DNA from: Halomonas fontilapidosi | GTDB taxonomy: Bacteria > Pseudomonadota > Gammaproteobacteria > Pseudomonadales > Halomonadaceae | Length of the DNA: 64,000 nt | Assembly: GCF_014192285.1 (NCBI RefSeq) | Contig: NZ_JACHXQ010000001.1 | Coordinates: 682,001 to 746,000, forward strand | Reading direction: 5' to 3' | Part shown: one piece after another, positions 13,919 to 24,390 of the stretch | How positions within the stretch are numbered: position 1 is the stretch's first letter | Layout of the letters: the number at the start of each line of letters is the position of its first letter | Notes under the pieces: model-generated | What the model was told of the DNA's origin: nothing | What the model saw: only the letters and a program-made list of their open reading frames with translations | The model's database searches: none | Made by a program: the position numbers and the translations under genes

Positions 13919-16170
13919 GCGTCCTCCCGATGGCGGATCAGGAACACATGGTGCAGGTCCGGGTTCCTCGAGAAATCGGGGTCGAAGGTGCGCGAGGAGA
14001 TATCCTCCACCCGAAACTGTTCGGCGAGGTCGGCATCCATCTTGAAGCGTCGCTGGTTGTTGGAGAACACCAGGGTCCCGCCCGGTGCCAAGCGCGCCAT
14101 GGCCAGGCGCACCAGCCGACCGTGGTCGCGCTGGACGTCCAGGGTATCAGCCATCTTCTTGGAGTTGGAGAAGGTCGGCGGGTCGAGGAAGATCAGGTCG
14201 AACTCGCCGCCGGCGGTCGCCAACCAACGCAGGCAGTCGTCGCGCACCACCCGATGGCGTCCGGGGTCGAGCCGATTGAGGGCGAAGTTGTCACGAGCCC
14301 ACTCCAGGTAGGTATTGGAGAGGTCGACGCTGACGCTCTCGCTGGCCCCGCCGGCCGTCTCCGTGCCGTCTGTCTGAGGCCCGAGGGCCGCCTGAACCGT
14401 GGCGGCCCCGGTATAGCAGAAGAGGTTGAGGAAACGCGTGCCCGGCGCCATCTCGCCGAGCAGCCGGCGCACCGGGCGATGGTCGAGGAAGAGGCCGGTG
14501 TCCAGATAGTCGCGCAGGTTGACCCACAGCCGTGCCCGGCCCTCGTGAACCTCGAAGCGCTCACCGCTCGCCGCCTGCTTGCGGTACTGCTCCTTGCCGC
14601 TCTGCCGCTCGCGACGCTTGACCACGATCTTGCCGGCATCAACGCCGAGCGCGTCGGGAATCACACCCAGCGCCTCGTGCAGCCGCTTCTGGGCCTGGGC
14701 GGCATCGACGGACCGGGGCGCTGCATACTCCTGGACGTGCACCCGATCAGCATAGAGGTCGATGGCCAGGGCATACTCGGGCATGTCGGCATCATAGAGC
14801 CGGTAACAGCTCTCGCCACTCTTCTTGAGCCACTTCTTCAGCCGCCGGCGGTTCTTCTCCAGGCGGTTGGCGAACATCTGCGCCCCTTCGGAGCGCAACG
14901 GGGCGGCTTCGCTGGACGACGACTGCTCCGCGTCGGGAATGACCATCAGCAGCAGCTTGGCCTCCAGAGGGCCGTTGCGCAGTGCGTACTGCTTGTGGGC
15001 CCGCAGCCCGATGCGATGCCCCAGGTCCGGGTTGGCGGTGAAGACCGCCAGCTGCCAGCCGGGAAAGGCGGCCTTGACTCGCTCGCCAAGCAGGGCATAG
15101 AGGCGCACCAGCTCGGGAAGCTCGCCGAGGCGCTCACCGTAGGGGGGGTTGGTCATCACCAGCCCCCGCGGCGAGTCGGACAGCCCCGCGGGGCGCGCGA
15201 GCCCGGCCAGCGAGGCCCCCTCGAGCTCGATCAGCGCCGGCACCCCGGCACGCATGGCGTTGGCCTTCGCTGCGGCCAGCGCCGGGGGACTCTCGTCGAA
15301 GCCAAACAGCCGCGAGCGGCAGCGCTTGCGCCCGATGCTGGCCCGCGCCTCGGCCTCGCGCCTCAGTTCCGACCAGCAGCGCTCATCATGGCCGGCCCAG
15401 CCGTGGAAGCCGAAGCGCTGTCTGGCCAGGCCCGGGGCGATGTCTGCGGCCATCATGGCGGCCTCGATCAGCAGGGTACCGGCACCGCACAGCGGGTCGA
15501 CCAGCGGCGCGCCCTGCCGGGCCAGGGCCGGCCAGCCGGCGCGCACCAGCAGGGCGGCGGCCAGGTTCTCCTTGAGCGGCGCATGGCCCACGTCGCGGCG
15601 ATAGCCACGGCGGTGGAGGCTGTCGCCCGAGAGGTCCACGCCCAGGGTCAGCCGCCCCCGATGCAGGTGGGCATAGAGGCGAAGGTCCGGGTGTCGGGTA
15701 TCCACATCGGGCCGCGGCCGTCCCTCGGCGTGCAGTCGGTCCACCACCCCGTCCTTGACGGTCTGGGCGCCGAAGCGGGTGTGGCGGATCGCTTCGCTGC
15801 GGCCATGGAAATCCACCGCCAGGGTGGCGCCCGGTGCGAGATGGCGTCGCCAGTCGACGGCTGCTGCGGTGGCGCGCAATGACTCCGGCGATTCGATGCC
15901 CTCCGCCTGGGACAGGCAGAGCACCAGCCGATTGGCCAGGCGCGACCACAGGCAGATGCGATAGGCACTCTCGAGACTCGCGCGAAGGTGAACCCCAGCC
16001 ACGGTGGTCTTGCCTGGCACGGCACCCAGGGCAGCCAGTTCATCCGCCAGCAGCAGCTCGATGCCGCGCGGACAGGTCGCCAGAAAATCCAGTGAATCAG
16101 TGGGTTGTGGTTCAGTCATGACATATCCATCGGCGTAGGGCGGGTCCGTGCGGGTTGTTGTGACGTTCAT
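13915..16170 (-). CDS. rlmL: Bifunctional 23S rRNA methyltransferase RlmKL
   Basis: Makes m2G2445 (RlmL half) and m7G2069 (RlmK half) in 23S rRNA. An N-terminal THUMP region is followed by the first Rossmann methyltransferase with DPLCGAGTLLIEAA and the N-P-P-Y motif MTNPPYGERLGEL (near residue 340). The second has FLNLFCYTGAATVQA and DLIFLDPPTFSNSKK (near residue 658). Total length is 751, somewhat longer than E. coli (702). The start is uncertain: ATG at 16170 has AAGG seven bases upstream, while the internal ATG at 16119 (MTEPQPTDSLDF) gives a more typical N terminus without a clear site. The glutaredoxin gene overlaps its stop. Confidence 0.94.
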   Translation of the reverse strand: MNVTTTRTDPPYADGYVMTEPQPTDSLDFLATCPRGIELLLADELAALGAVPGKTTVAGVHLRASLESAYRICLWSRLANRLVLCLSQAEGIESPESLRATAAAVDWRRHLAPGATLAVDFHGRSEAIRHTRFGAQTVKDGVVDRLHAEGRPRPDVDTRHPDLRLYAHLHRGRLTLGVDLSGDSLHRRGYRRDVGHAPLKENLAAALLVRAGWPALARQGAPLVDPLCGAGTLLIEAAMMAADIAPGLARQRFGFHGWAGHDERCWSELRREAEARASIGRKRCRSRLFGFDESPPALAAAKANAMRAGVPALIELEGASLAGLARPAGLSDSPRGLVMTNPPYGERLGELPELVRLYALLGERVKAAFPGWQLAVFTANPDLGHRIGLRAHKQYALRNGPLEAKLLLMVIPDAEQSSSSEAAPLRSEGAQMFANRLEKNRRRLKKWLKKSGESCYRLYDADMPEYALAIDLYADRVHVQEYAAPRSVDAAQAQKRLHEALGVIPDALGVDAGKIVVKRRERQSGKEQYRKQAASGERFEVHEGRARLWVNLRDYLDTGLFLDHRPVRRLLGEMAPGTRFLNLFCYTGAATVQAALGPQTDGTETAGGASESVSVDLSNTYLEWARDNFALNRLDPGRHRVVRDDCLRWLATAGGEFDLIFLDPPTFSNSKKMADTLDVQRDHGRLVRLAMARLAPGGTLVFSNNQRRFKMDADLAEQFRVEDISSRTFDPDFSRNPDLHHVFLIRHREDA

Positions 16171-16196
16171 GCGAACGCCTTGTTACAAATCATCGG

Positions 16197-16226
16197 TCGA
16201 CAATCGTCATTATCCTGGGCTATGAA
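16197..16226 (+). promoter_or_regulatory. Candidate rmf promoter
   Basis: TCGACA (16197-16202) and TATGAA (16221-16226) are 18 bp apart, about 155 bases before the rmf start, which would give rmf a long leader. The match to consensus is only fair, and rmf in relatives depends on growth-phase signals, so a sigma-S type promoter elsewhere is possible. Confidence 0.3.
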
Positions 16227-16382
16227 TGACTGAGTAGCTACTGAATGACGCATGCGTATCTGTCAGCGGGCCTCGAGTCGTCGTGCAGCGCGGAGTTGCT
16301 GCAGAGACCGATGCTGCCCAGGCAACACGAATCCGGTCTCGAGGTCGGGTTCTCGTCGGTACCTTCATCAAGAGGTAGTCCA

Positions 16383-16589
16383 ATGAAACGACAGAAACGT
16401 GATCGCTTCCAGCGTGCCTATGTTCATGGGTACAAGGCGGGTCTATCAGGTCGTTCCCGCGATGACTGTCCAAGTCAGGATATCAATCTACGCGAATACT
16501 GGATGAGCGGTTGGCGTGAAGGTCGTGGGGATCAATGGTCCGGCATGACGGGAGTCTCCGGCATTCACAAGAACCCCATGGTAATGTGA
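16383..16589 (+). CDS. rmf: Ribosome modulation factor RMF
   Basis: A 68-residue basic protein that dimerises 70S ribosomes into inactive 100S particles in stationary phase. The N terminus MKRQKRDRFQRAYVHGYKAG is nearly that of E. coli RMF, and GRSRDDCP, NLREYWMSGWREGRGD follow in the same order. It is longer than the 55-residue E. coli protein by a C-terminal tail (MTGVSGIHKNPMVM). The start is fixed by the homology and a GAGGT site; an upstream in-frame ATG at 16245 is not credible. A terminator lies ~55 bases after the stop. Confidence 0.96.
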   Translation: MKRQKRDRFQRAYVHGYKAGLSGRSRDDCPSQDINLREYWMSGWREGRGDQWSGMTGVSGIHKNPMVM

Positions 16590-16642
16590 CCCCGCATTTA
16601 CCGAGTCGTCATCTTATCGTTAGCACCGTTGACGAACACATC

Positions 16643-16670
16643 AAGCCCGTGGCATCGCCATGGGCTTTTT
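16643..16670. terminator. Rho-independent terminator of rmf, overlapping the pyrD stop
   Basis: An 11-bp stem AAGCCCGTGGC/GCCATGGGCTT (one G-U pair) with a 3-base loop and a TTTTT run on the plus strand. The T-run includes the stop codon of the convergent pyrD gene (16671-16669). Confidence 0.85.
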
Positions 16671-17694
16671 AGTGGTCAGCGAAACGCGCCTTGAGTGCCC
16701 GAGCACACTCCCCCACCAGCCCGGGACCGCGATAGATGAAGCCGGAATAGAGCTGCACCAGGTCCGCACCGGCCGCCACCTTGGCCACCGCCGCTTCGCC
16801 GCTGTCGATGCCCCCCACGCCGATGATCGGCATGTCGGGAAGTCGGCGACGCAACTCGCCAATCACCATGTTCGACGGTTCGAACACCGGCCGCCCGGAG
16901 AGCCCGCCCTGCTCGTCGCCATGCGCTAGCCCCGCTACCGCCTCGCGAGAGACCGTGGTATTGGTGGCGATCACCGCATCGATGCCATTGGCGTCGAGGC
17001 TACGGGCCACCAGGCCGACCTCCTCGGTACTCATGTCCGGGGCGATCTTTACCGCGAGCGGAACGCGGCGACCGGTCTGCTGGTCGAGCCGGCGGCTTTC
17101 CTCGCGCAAGGCACCCAGCAGCGCATCGAGGTGCTCGCCGAACTGCAGATTGCGAAGCCCGGGCGTATTGGGCGACGAGATGTTAACCGTGATGTAGTGC
17201 GCATGGCCGTGCACCTTGTGCAGGCAGGTCAGGTAATCATCCACCGCCTGCTCCACCGGGGTGGTGAGGTTCTTGCCGATATTGATCCCCACCACCCCGG
17301 TATAGCGGCTCGCCCGTACACGGGCGACCAGGTGATCCACTCCGGCGTTGTTGAACCCCATGCGGTTGATGATGGCGCCGGCTTCGGGCAGGCGGAACAG
17401 CCGCGGCCGGGGATTGCCCTCCTGGGGGCGGGGGGTCACGGTGCCTACCTCGACGAAACCGAAGCCCAACGCGCCCAGGGCATCAAGATGGTCGGCGTTC
17501 TTGTCCAGCCCGGCGGCCAGGCCTACCCGATTAGGAAAGCGCAGCCCCATCAGTTCCACCGGATCCGCGACTCGGCCACCGCCGAGTCGCCCCGCCAGCC
17601 CGAGGCGACCGGCCATGTCCAGCCCCTTGAGGGTAACGCCGTGGGCGGTCTCGGCGTCCAGGCGAAAGAGCAGCGAACGAGCGAGCGAATACAT
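16669..17694 (-). CDS. pyrD: Dihydroorotate dehydrogenase (quinone), class 2
   Basis: Fourth step of pyrimidine synthesis: oxidises dihydroorotate to orotate and passes electrons to ubiquinone at the inner membrane. The 341-residue protein has the class 2 N-terminal helical extension ([19 protein letters not shown]). It then shows [45 protein letters not shown], the catalytic serine region [21 protein letters not shown], the FMN-binding IIGVGGI, and the C-terminal [14 protein letters not shown]. The start at 17694 aligns with the family; the longer open frame upstream contains the promoter. In Pseudomonas and E. coli it also neighbours rmf. Confidence 0.96.
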   Translation of the reverse strand: MYSLARSLLFRLDAETAHGVTLKGLDMAGRLGLAGRLGGGRVADPVELMGLRFPNRVGLAAGLDKNADHLDALGALGFGFVEVGTVTPRPQEGNPRPRLFRLPEAGAIINRMGFNNAGVDHLVARVRASRYTGVVGINIGKNLTTPVEQAVDDYLTCLHKVHGHAHYITVNISSPNTPGLRNLQFGEHLDALLGALREESRRLDQQTGRRVPLAVKIAPDMSTEEVGLVARSLDANGIDAVIATNTTVSREAVAGLAHGDEQGGLSGRPVFEPSNMVIGELRRRLPDMPIIGVGGIDSGEAAVAKVAAGADLVQLYSGFIYRGPGLVGECARALKARFADH

Positions 17695-17743
17695 GGCGAC
17701 TCCGGACAAGGGTGGCGGACGGGGCGGCAGATAAGGGCGAAAG

Positions 17744-17752
17744 AGTATACCA
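17744..17752 (-). promoter_or_regulatory. Extended -10 promoter of pyrD
   Basis: On the minus strand TGGTATACT (TGnTATAAT-type) occupies 17752-17744, 50 bases before the pyrD ATG. No -35 box is recognisable at 17 bp, as is usual for extended -10 promoters. Confidence 0.5.
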
Positions 17753-17906
17753 GCGCCGCTGGCGGGAAACGACGCCATTGCCGTGTCTTGCGGCCGATGC
17801 GGCGAGAGTCGCGGCGACAGCGGAGCGCCGTTCTGTGGTCTACTGTAGGCAAGTTTTTTGCGATCACGGCCGGGTAGGCCGTGCTGACGACGCCAGGGAG
17901 ACCGAC

Positions 17907-19259
17907 ATGGCCGATACCACCGAAACCCTAGAGGACCGCCTCTCGCGAATTCACCTCGCTCTGGGCGATGAGCAGCTGGATGCCGTCGACGATGTGCTGG
18001 CCGACCTGGAGCCTGCGGAAGTGGCCCTGCTGCTCGAGTCGCTGCCGCCGGCGGCTCGCATCAAGCTATGGGAACGGGTACCGGGGGAAGTCGACGGCGA
18101 GGTCCTGCTGCATGTGCATGACGAAGTGCGCAGCACCCTGCTCGATGACATGGACCATGACGAGATCGTGGCGGCGACCGCCAGCCTCGACACCACGGAC
18201 CTCGCGGAGATCTTCGAGGACCTGCCCCAGCAGGTGGCCGAGGACATGCTGCGCTCGATGGACGAGCTGCAGCGCAACCGACTGCAGGAGACCCTCTCCT
18301 TCGAGGAGGACAGCGCCGGCCGCCTGATGCGCACCGATACCATCGCCGTGCGCGCCGATGTCAGCCTGGAGACGGTAAAGCGCTTCCTGCGCTGGAAGGA
18401 GACGGTGCCCGACAACACCCATGCGCTGATGGTGGTCGACCGCAACGGCTTCTTCGTGGGGGCGTTGCCGCTGGCTCGGCTGGTCTCCAACGACCCGGAA
18501 ATGGCCGTCGCCGACCTGATGGACGACGCGGTGGACAGCATCCAGGTAACCATGCACTCGCGCGAGGTGGCCACCCTTTTCCAGACCCACGATCTGACCT
18601 CCGCGCCGGTGGTCGACGAGGATGGCCTGCTGCTGGGGCGTATCGTCATCGACGACATCGTCGACGTCATCCGCGAGAACTCCGAGCAGGCGCTGATGAA
18701 CATGGCCGGTCTGGACGAGGAGGAGGACCTCTTCGCACCGGTGATGCCCAGCGCCAAGCGGCGCGCCGTATGGCTCGGCATCAACCTGATCACCGCCTTC
18801 CTGGCCGCCTGGGTGATCGGCCGTTTCGAGGATGCGCTGGACAAGATCGTGGCCCTCGCCGTGCTGATGCCGATCGTCGCCAGCATGGGCGGCATTGCCG
18901 GTAGCCAGACCCTGACCCTGGCCATCCGTGGCCTGGCGCTTGGTCAGATCAGTCGCACCAACAGCCGCTGGCTGTTGCGCAAGGAGATCGGCATCGCCGC
19001 GCTCAACGGTGTGCTCTGGTCGCTGGTGGTGGCCGTGCTCGCGGTGCTGTGGTTCGGCAGCATTGCCATCGGGGTCATCATCGCCTCGGCGCTGGTGATC
19101 AACATGCTGGCCGCGGGCATCGCCGGCATCGTCATACCGCTGATGCTCAAGCGCTCGGGCATCGACCCTGCCCTCTCGGGGTCGGTGATCCTGACCACGG
19201 TGACCGACGTGGTGGGCTTCATGGCGTTCCTGGGACTGGCCACCGTGTTCTTGCTGTAG
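17907..19259 (+). CDS. mgtE: Magnesium transporter MgtE
   Basis: A 450-residue Mg2+ channel of the inner membrane. The N domain (residues ~1-130) has the family's helical repeats, with [19 protein letters not shown] and [19 protein letters not shown]. Two CBS domains follow (about 135-260; [37 protein letters not shown]). The membrane part has five helices, starting [20 protein letters not shown] and including [18 protein letters not shown], where the conserved pore residues lie. Acidic residues in the N and CBS domains suit Mg2+-sensing gating. The ATG follows CAGGGAGACCGAC. I see no M-box riboswitch in the 212-bp leader, only a 7-bp hairpin at 17865-17883. Confidence 0.95.
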   Translation: MADTTETLEDRLSRIHLALGDEQLDAVDDVLADLEPAEVALLLESLPPAARIKLWERVPGEVDGEVLLHVHDEVRSTLLDDMDHDEIVAATASLDTTDLAEIFEDLPQQVAEDMLRSMDELQRNRLQETLSFEEDSAGRLMRTDTIAVRADVSLETVKRFLRWKETVPDNTHALMVVDRNGFFVGALPLARLVSNDPEMAVADLMDDAVDSIQVTMHSREVATLFQTHDLTSAPVVDEDGLLLGRIVIDDIVDVIRENSEQALMNMAGLDEEEDLFAPVMPSAKRRAVWLGINLITAFLAAWVIGRFEDALDKIVALAVLMPIVASMGGIAGSQTLTLAIRGLALGQISRTNSRWLLRKEIGIAALNGVLWSLVVAVLAVLWFGSIAIGVIIASALVINMLAAGIAGIVIPLMLKRSGIDPALSGSVILTTVTDVVGFMAFLGLATVFLL

Positions 19260-19299
19260 CCTAGCCGCCGACCTCAGCGCGGCCTGACACCTGCCCTGC

Positions 19300-19334
19300 A
19301 ACACGAACCCCCGCCATTGGCGGGGGTTCGTGTT
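19300..19334. terminator. Terminator between mgtE and gdhB
   Basis: A stem of at least 15 bp (ACACGAACCCCCGCC / GGCGGGGGTTCGTGT) with an ATT loop, between two convergent genes. It can serve both directions. Confidence 0.85.
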
Positions 19335-19358
19335 GGCGGCCGGGACAGCACAAAGCCG

Positions 19359-22300
19359 TCAGGTCTCGCGGTTGCTCTCTGCCAGGTCGACCAGCTCGCG
19401 CACGGCTACCGCGAAGAGCGGGAAGCCACCGTGACTGCCGCTGCTCACTTCCTCGAGTAGCCGGCACCAGCGCCGGTGCATGCCCTGGTGGAGCGAGACC
19501 CACTGCTCCACCCGTTCCGAGGTGTCCTTCGATCCACCTTCCATGCCCAACACGCTGTTGGTCAGCGCCAGCTGCTGGCGATCGAGGTCATCGCGGAAGG
19601 TCTCGCGGGCCTGGGCCTGCCAGCTGTCGCGCACCTTGAGTGCAGTGATCTGCTGGCTCATCCATGGCAGCTCCAGCCGATCGCCGATCTCGTAATAGAC
19701 CTCGGCGACGCGCTGCGGCTTCTCGTTGGTCTGGCGAGCCACCTGAATGATGCCGAGCGCCGCGTAGAGGCTGCCAGCCGCGGCCACGGTTGCGGCCAGG
19801 TTCTCGGGCACACCGGCTGCCATGAGTTCCTGGCGACGGGCCTCCCAGGCCTCGTGCTCCTCGCCGCGCAGGCGCTTGCCGATATTCTCCTGCAGCTGTG
19901 CCAGACGCGGGGCAAAGAAGTCGATGGCATCGCGGGTGCTCATGCCGGTGCGATTGCGCAGGAACCAGCGCGTCGCGCGCCGCAGCATGCGCATGAGGTC
20001 AAGCATCATGCTGTACTGCATCGCGCTGGGTACCTGGTTATCCAGCGCCTCGATCTGCTCCCAGAGGCGTGGCAGCTGGAAGCTGTCACGCGCCACCACG
20101 TAGGAGCGGGCGATGGAGGCACGATCGGCACCGGTGGAGTCGATCAACCGCCGGACGAAGACAATGCCCATGTGATCGACCAGATCGTTGGCCACCTGGG
20201 TGGCGACGATTTCGCGTTTCAGGCGGTGGTCGTACATCTCCTCCTTGTAACGTTCGACCAGCACGCTGGGGAAGATCCGTTCGACGAACTTGACGATGGT
20301 CGGGTCGTCGGGCACATCCGAGGCGATCAAATCGCCCTTGAGCACGCTCTTGGCATAGGAGATCAAGACCGAAAGTTCCGGCAGCAGCATGCCCTGCTCG
20401 TTGGCGGCGCGCTCCTTGAGCACTTCGTCATCGGGCAGGAACTCCAGCTCGCGGTCGATCTGACCGGTCGCCTCCAGTTCGCTGATGAAGCGACGGAAGG
20501 GCCCGATCCCCTGGCGGGAGAGGAGCTCGGCGAGATCCAGGGCCTGGGTCTGGCGGTAGTTGTCCAGCAGCACGAGGTCCGAGACCTCGCCGGTCATGTC
20601 GGCGAGCAGCTGGTTGCGCTGCTTCTCGGTCATGTCGCCACGCTTGACCACCTCATCGATGAGGATCTTGATATTGACCTCGTGGTCGGAGCAGTTGACC
20701 CCGCCAGCATTATCGATGAAGTCGGTGTTGACACGAATCCCCCGGGCGGCCGCTTCCATGCGCCCTCGCTGGGTGAGACCCAGATTGCCGCCCTCGCCAA
20801 CCACCCGGCACTGCAGCTCGCGGCCATCGATACGCAGACCATCGTTGGTCTTGTCTCCCACCTGGGCGTCGGTTTCCTCGCTGCCCTTGACGTAGGTGCC
20901 GATCCCGCCGTTCCACAGCAGATCGACCTGCGACTTGAGCATGGCGCGGATCAGCTCGTTGGGGGCAAGCTTGTCCTCCTTGATGCCGAACAGCGCCTTC
21001 ATCTGTCTGGAGATGGGCACGGTCTTGGCCGAGCGCTTGAATATGCCGCCGCCCTCGGAGATCAGCTCGGCATTGTAGTCCTCCCAGCTGGAGCGCGGCA
21101 GGGCGAACAGACGCTGCCGCTCGGCGAAGCTGGACGCGGCATCGGGGCTGGGGTCGACGAAGATATGCAGGTGGTTGAAAGCCCCCACCAGGCAGATCTT
21201 GTCGGAAAGCAGCATGCCGTTACCGAAGACGTCACCGGCCATGTCACCGATGCCCAGCACCGTGAACTCGTCCTGCTGGGTGTTCAGCCCCAGGCCACGG
21301 AAGTGGCGCTTGACCGACTCCCAGCCCCCCTTGGCGGTGATGCCCATCTTCTTGTGGTCGTAGCCGTTGGCCCCGCCCGACGCGAAGGCATCCCCCAGCC
21401 AGTGGCCGTACTCGGCCGAGATCTCGTTGGCGATATCGGAGAACGTCGCGGTGCCCTTGTCGGCCGCTACCACCAGGTAGGCATCGTCATCGTCGTGGCG
21501 CACCACATCCCGGGGCGGCTCGATCTCGCCCCCCACGCGGTTGTCGGTGACATCGAGCAGCGCGCGGATGAAGGTCTTGTAACAGGCGATGCCCTCCTGC
21601 TGGATGGCGTCGCGGTCTCCCCCCTCGGGGAGGCGCTTGCAGACGAAGCCGCCCTTGGCACCCACCGGCACGATCACCGCATTCTTGACCTGCTGAGCCT
21701 TGACCAGGCCAAGCACCTCGGTGCGGAAATCCTCGAAACGGTCGGACCAGCGCAGCCCGCCGCGCGCGACCTTGCCACCACGCAGGTGCACGCCTTCGAC
21801 GCGCGGCGAGCAGACGAAGATCTCGTAGGCGGGCCGCGGCTTGGGCATACCGGTCACGCGAGAAGGCTGCAGCTTGAAGGAGATGTAGTCCTTGTGGCGG
21901 CCATCCGACGTCGTCTGGTAATAGTTGGTGCGCTGGGTCGCCTGGATCAGCTCCATGTAGCGACGCAGCAGCTGGTCATCATTGAGGCTGGCGACGTCAT
22001 CGAGCAGCCGGATGATACGCGCGGTGCAGGCCTCGAACTCGCTCTCCGGCGGACGCTCGGCCGGGTCGAAGCGCAACTCGAAGAGCGTCACCAGCTCACG
22101 GGTGATCTCCGGATGGTTGGCCAGGGTCGTGGCCATGTAGTCCTGAGAGACGCCGAAGCGGATCTGCTTGAGGTAGCGCGCATAGCCCCGCAGCATGGCC
22201 ACTTCGCGCCAATCCAGGTTGGCGCCGATGATCAGCCGGTTGAAGGGATCGTTGTCGGCTTCCCCGTTCCAGATACGTTGAAACGCCTCCACGAAGGGCT

Positions 22301-24200
22301 CGCGCATCTGCTGCAGGTTGACTTCGGTGCTGGTGTGGTGCTCCAGGTCGAAGTCATGGATCCAGTAGCTGTCATCGCTGGCCTGCAATTCGTAGGGCCG
22401 CTCGCCGATCACCCTGAGCCCCAGGTTCTCCATCATCGGCAGCACGTCGGAGAGCGGAATGGGCTGACCGCGCTGGAACAGCTTGAGGTTGACCCCGCTG
22501 CCCTCCTCCTCGACCAGCCGATAGAGGGACAGCGCCAGCGGATAGCCGGCATCCAGTTCGCTGATGTGCTGGAGGTCATAGACCGCGGTACGCGCCGAGA
22601 AGTCGTCGCGATAGCTGGCGGGGAAGGCATCCCGGAAGCGATCCATCAGCAGATTGGCCTGTTCCTCGCCAAAGCCCTCGATGGCGGCACCTTGCAGATC
22701 GTCGCGCCAGTTCCGGGCGAGCTGCGCCAGCTTGGTTTCCAGACGGCGCAGGTCGTAGTCTGCCGGCTGATCGCCGTTGAAGCGCAGGATGAACTGGATG
22801 CGGGCCAGTACCGACTCCGACAGATAGGTATTGAAGTCGCCGTAGGTCGCATCGAGCTCCTCGCAGAGGAGTTTCTGGATACGCTGACGCAATTCGGTGG
22901 AGAAGACGTCGCGCGGCACGAAGGCCAGACAGGAGTAGAACTTGCCGGATCGGTCCTCACGGATGAACAGCCTCACACGGCGCCGCTCGCGCATGTCGAG
23001 GATGCCCAGCGCGGTCTGAGTCAGCTCGTCGGTATCGATCTGGAAGAGGTCGTCGCGGGGATAGACCTCGAGAATGTGCAGCAGGTGCTTGCCGTTGTGC
23101 CCCTTGGGATTGAAGCCGGAGTTGTCCATCACCGTCGCGAGCTTGCGGCGCAGAATGGGAACATTGCGCGGCGACTCGTTATAGACAGTGGCGGTGAACA
23201 GGCCCAGGAAGCGCCGCTCGCCGATCACCCGCCCCTGGTCGTCATAGCGGTCAACCGAGATGTAGTCGGGATAGGTCGGTCGATGGATACGCGCATGGTA
23301 GGCGCTCTTGGCAAACGACAGCAGCTGGGGCACCAGCACGTAGCGATCGCCTTCGACGCCCTGGTCGGTGCGGATACGCTCCTGGTAGCGGGGCTGTTCG
23401 AGGCGGAACACGCCCAGCTTGCTCTCATCGACACGATCGAGACGCTGATGGCCATCGGCCTCCTGGACCACGAATTCGTCGTAACCCAGGAACGTGAAGT
23501 TGTCGTGCAACAGCCATTCGAGAAAGGCGATGGCCTCCTCGTGGTCGGCCGTACCGACCTGCTCCGGGCGCGAGGCCTTGAGCTCGGCTATCGCCTCCCT
23601 GGCCTGCTCGCGCATCGGATCGAAGTCGGCCACCGCGATACGCACGTCGCGCAGGACCTCCTGCAGGCTTGCCTCGATTTCCTCGAGCAGCGCCAGGTCC
23701 GAGTGGCGGTCGACCTCGATGGCGATCAGCGACTCCCAGGCTTGCGAGGCGCCGGCCTGCCGCGTCGGCGTGACGCGCTGAAGCCGGTGCTGATTGTCGC
23801 GCTCCGTCGCCAGCACGGCGTTGTGGATGGCGTGGACGGTCATGCCGCGTCGATTGAGCTCGATGCGCACCGAGTCCACCAGGAACGGCATGTCCTCATG
23901 AAGTACGGCAATGAACGTATGGGTCGACTGCCAGCCGTGCTGTTCGAAGTCAGGGTTGAAGACCCGCACCTTGGGATCGTCAGGATCAAACTGCTGCAGG
24001 AAGTGCCACACAGAGAGAGTGGCACCATAGATGTCATCGAGTCGACGGTCGGCCAGATCGTCGACCGGCACCGTGGCATAGAAGTGGCGGGCGAAGGCAC
24101 ACACCTGGGCGGCCTTGTCTTCGTCCAGACGGCCTCGCAGCCGCTCCTCGAGTTGCTTGAGCAGATCCTGGCGGGTCTCCTCATGTGCGACGTGTTGCAT
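19359..24200 (-). CDS. gdhB: NAD-specific glutamate dehydrogenase, large (180-kDa) class
   Basis: Oxidative deamination of glutamate to 2-oxoglutarate with NAD; the 1613-residue length is typical of the large bacterial class. The long N-terminal part (to about residue 700) carries the ACT-like and helical regulatory segments. The catalytic core is recognisable by GGLRWSDRFEDFRTEVLGL (near residue 813), with the substrate lysines in VPVGAKGGFVCKR. The NAD-binding GIGDMAGDVFGNGMLLS comes near residue 980, followed by GGNLGLTQRGRMEAAARG. It ends with a ~400-residue helical tail. In related bacteria the enzyme is used for catabolism of glutamate and arginine. It is a single-gene unit with its own terminator. 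Confidence 0.96.
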   Translation of the reverse strand: MQHVAHEETRQDLLKQLEERLRGRLDEDKAAQVCAFARHFYATVPVDDLADRRLDDIYGATLSVWHFLQQFDPDDPKVRVFNPDFEQHGWQSTHTFIAVLHEDMPFLVDSVRIELNRRGMTVHAIHNAVLATERDNQHRLQRVTPTRQAGASQAWESLIAIEVDRHSDLALLEEIEASLQEVLRDVRIAVADFDPMREQAREAIAELKASRPEQVGTADHEEAIAFLEWLLHDNFTFLGYDEFVVQEADGHQRLDRVDESKLGVFRLEQPRYQERIRTDQGVEGDRYVLVPQLLSFAKSAYHARIHRPTYPDYISVDRYDDQGRVIGERRFLGLFTATVYNESPRNVPILRRKLATVMDNSGFNPKGHNGKHLLHILEVYPRDDLFQIDTDELTQTALGILDMRERRRVRLFIREDRSGKFYSCLAFVPRDVFSTELRQRIQKLLCEELDATYGDFNTYLSESVLARIQFILRFNGDQPADYDLRRLETKLAQLARNWRDDLQGAAIEGFGEEQANLLMDRFRDAFPASYRDDFSARTAVYDLQHISELDAGYPLALSLYRLVEEEGSGVNLKLFQRGQPIPLSDVLPMMENLGLRVIGERPYELQASDDSYWIHDFDLEHHTSTEVNLQQMREPFVEAFQRIWNGEADNDPFNRLIIGANLDWREVAMLRGYARYLKQIRFGVSQDYMATTLANHPEITRELVTLFELRFDPAERPPESEFEACTARIIRLLDDVASLNDDQLLRRYMELIQATQRTNYYQTTSDGRHKDYISFKLQPSRVTGMPKPRPAYEIFVCSPRVEGVHLRGGKVARGGLRWSDRFEDFRTEVLGLVKAQQVKNAVIVPVGAKGGFVCKRLPEGGDRDAIQQEGIACYKTFIRALLDVTDNRVGGEIEPPRDVVRHDDDDAYLVVAADKGTATFSDIANEISAEYGHWLGDAFASGGANGYDHKKMGITAKGGWESVKRHFRGLGLNTQQDEFTVLGIGDMAGDVFGNGMLLSDKICLVGAFNHLHIFVDPSPDAASSFAERQRLFALPRSSWEDYNAELISEGGGIFKRSAKTVPISRQMKALFGIKEDKLAPNELIRAMLKSQVDLLWNGGIGTYVKGSEETDAQVGDKTNDGLRIDGRELQCRVVGEGGNLGLTQRGRMEAAARGIRVNTDFIDNAGGVNCSDHEVNIKILIDEVVKRGDMTEKQRNQLLADMTGEVSDLVLLDNYRQTQALDLAELLSRQGIGPFRRFISELEATGQIDRELEFLPDDEVLKERAANEQGMLLPELSVLISYAKSVLKGDLIASDVPDDPTIVKFVERIFPSVLVERYKEEMYDHRLKREIVATQVANDLVDHMGIVFVRRLIDSTGADRASIARSYVVARDSFQLPRLWEQIEALDNQVPSAMQYSMMLDLMRMLRRATRWFLRNRTGMSTRDAIDFFAPRLAQLQENIGKRLRGEEHEAWEARRQELMAAGVPENLAATVAAAGSLYAALGIIQVARQTNEKPQRVAEVYYEIGDRLELPWMSQQITALKVRDSWQAQARETFRDDLDRQQLALTNSVLGMEGGSKDTSERVEQWVSLHQGMHRRWCRLLEEVSSGSHGGFPLFAVAVRELVDLAESNRET

Positions 24201-24390
24201 CCATCACCTCGGCTGCCAGCGGCCGCCGGGGGCGGCCGGATAAACTTGACGTGGCGGCCTCCTGGCCGCTTCGCCTTCCAGCTTACGTCACTTCCCGAGC
24301 TCACCCCAGCCGCATGCCCTTTCGTTCATGGAGCATGTCGGTTGCGCATCGTCACTTGACATCGCGCCAGGCACGTCAGTCGCTGGCGCC

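Noticed and set aside
13930-15882. A 650-codon plus-strand frame opposite rlmL
   Set aside because: Shadow of rlmL with low-complexity composition and no domain or ribosome site.
17695-17906. M-box magnesium riboswitch upstream of mgtE
   Set aside because: Only a short hairpin is seen; the conserved M-box elements could not be recognised.
19476-24359. A 1627-codon open frame on the plus strand opposite gdhB
   Set aside because: It mirrors the gdhB gene codon by codon, an artefact of high GC and codon bias; its translation is low-complexity His/Gln/Leu-rich and has no domain.
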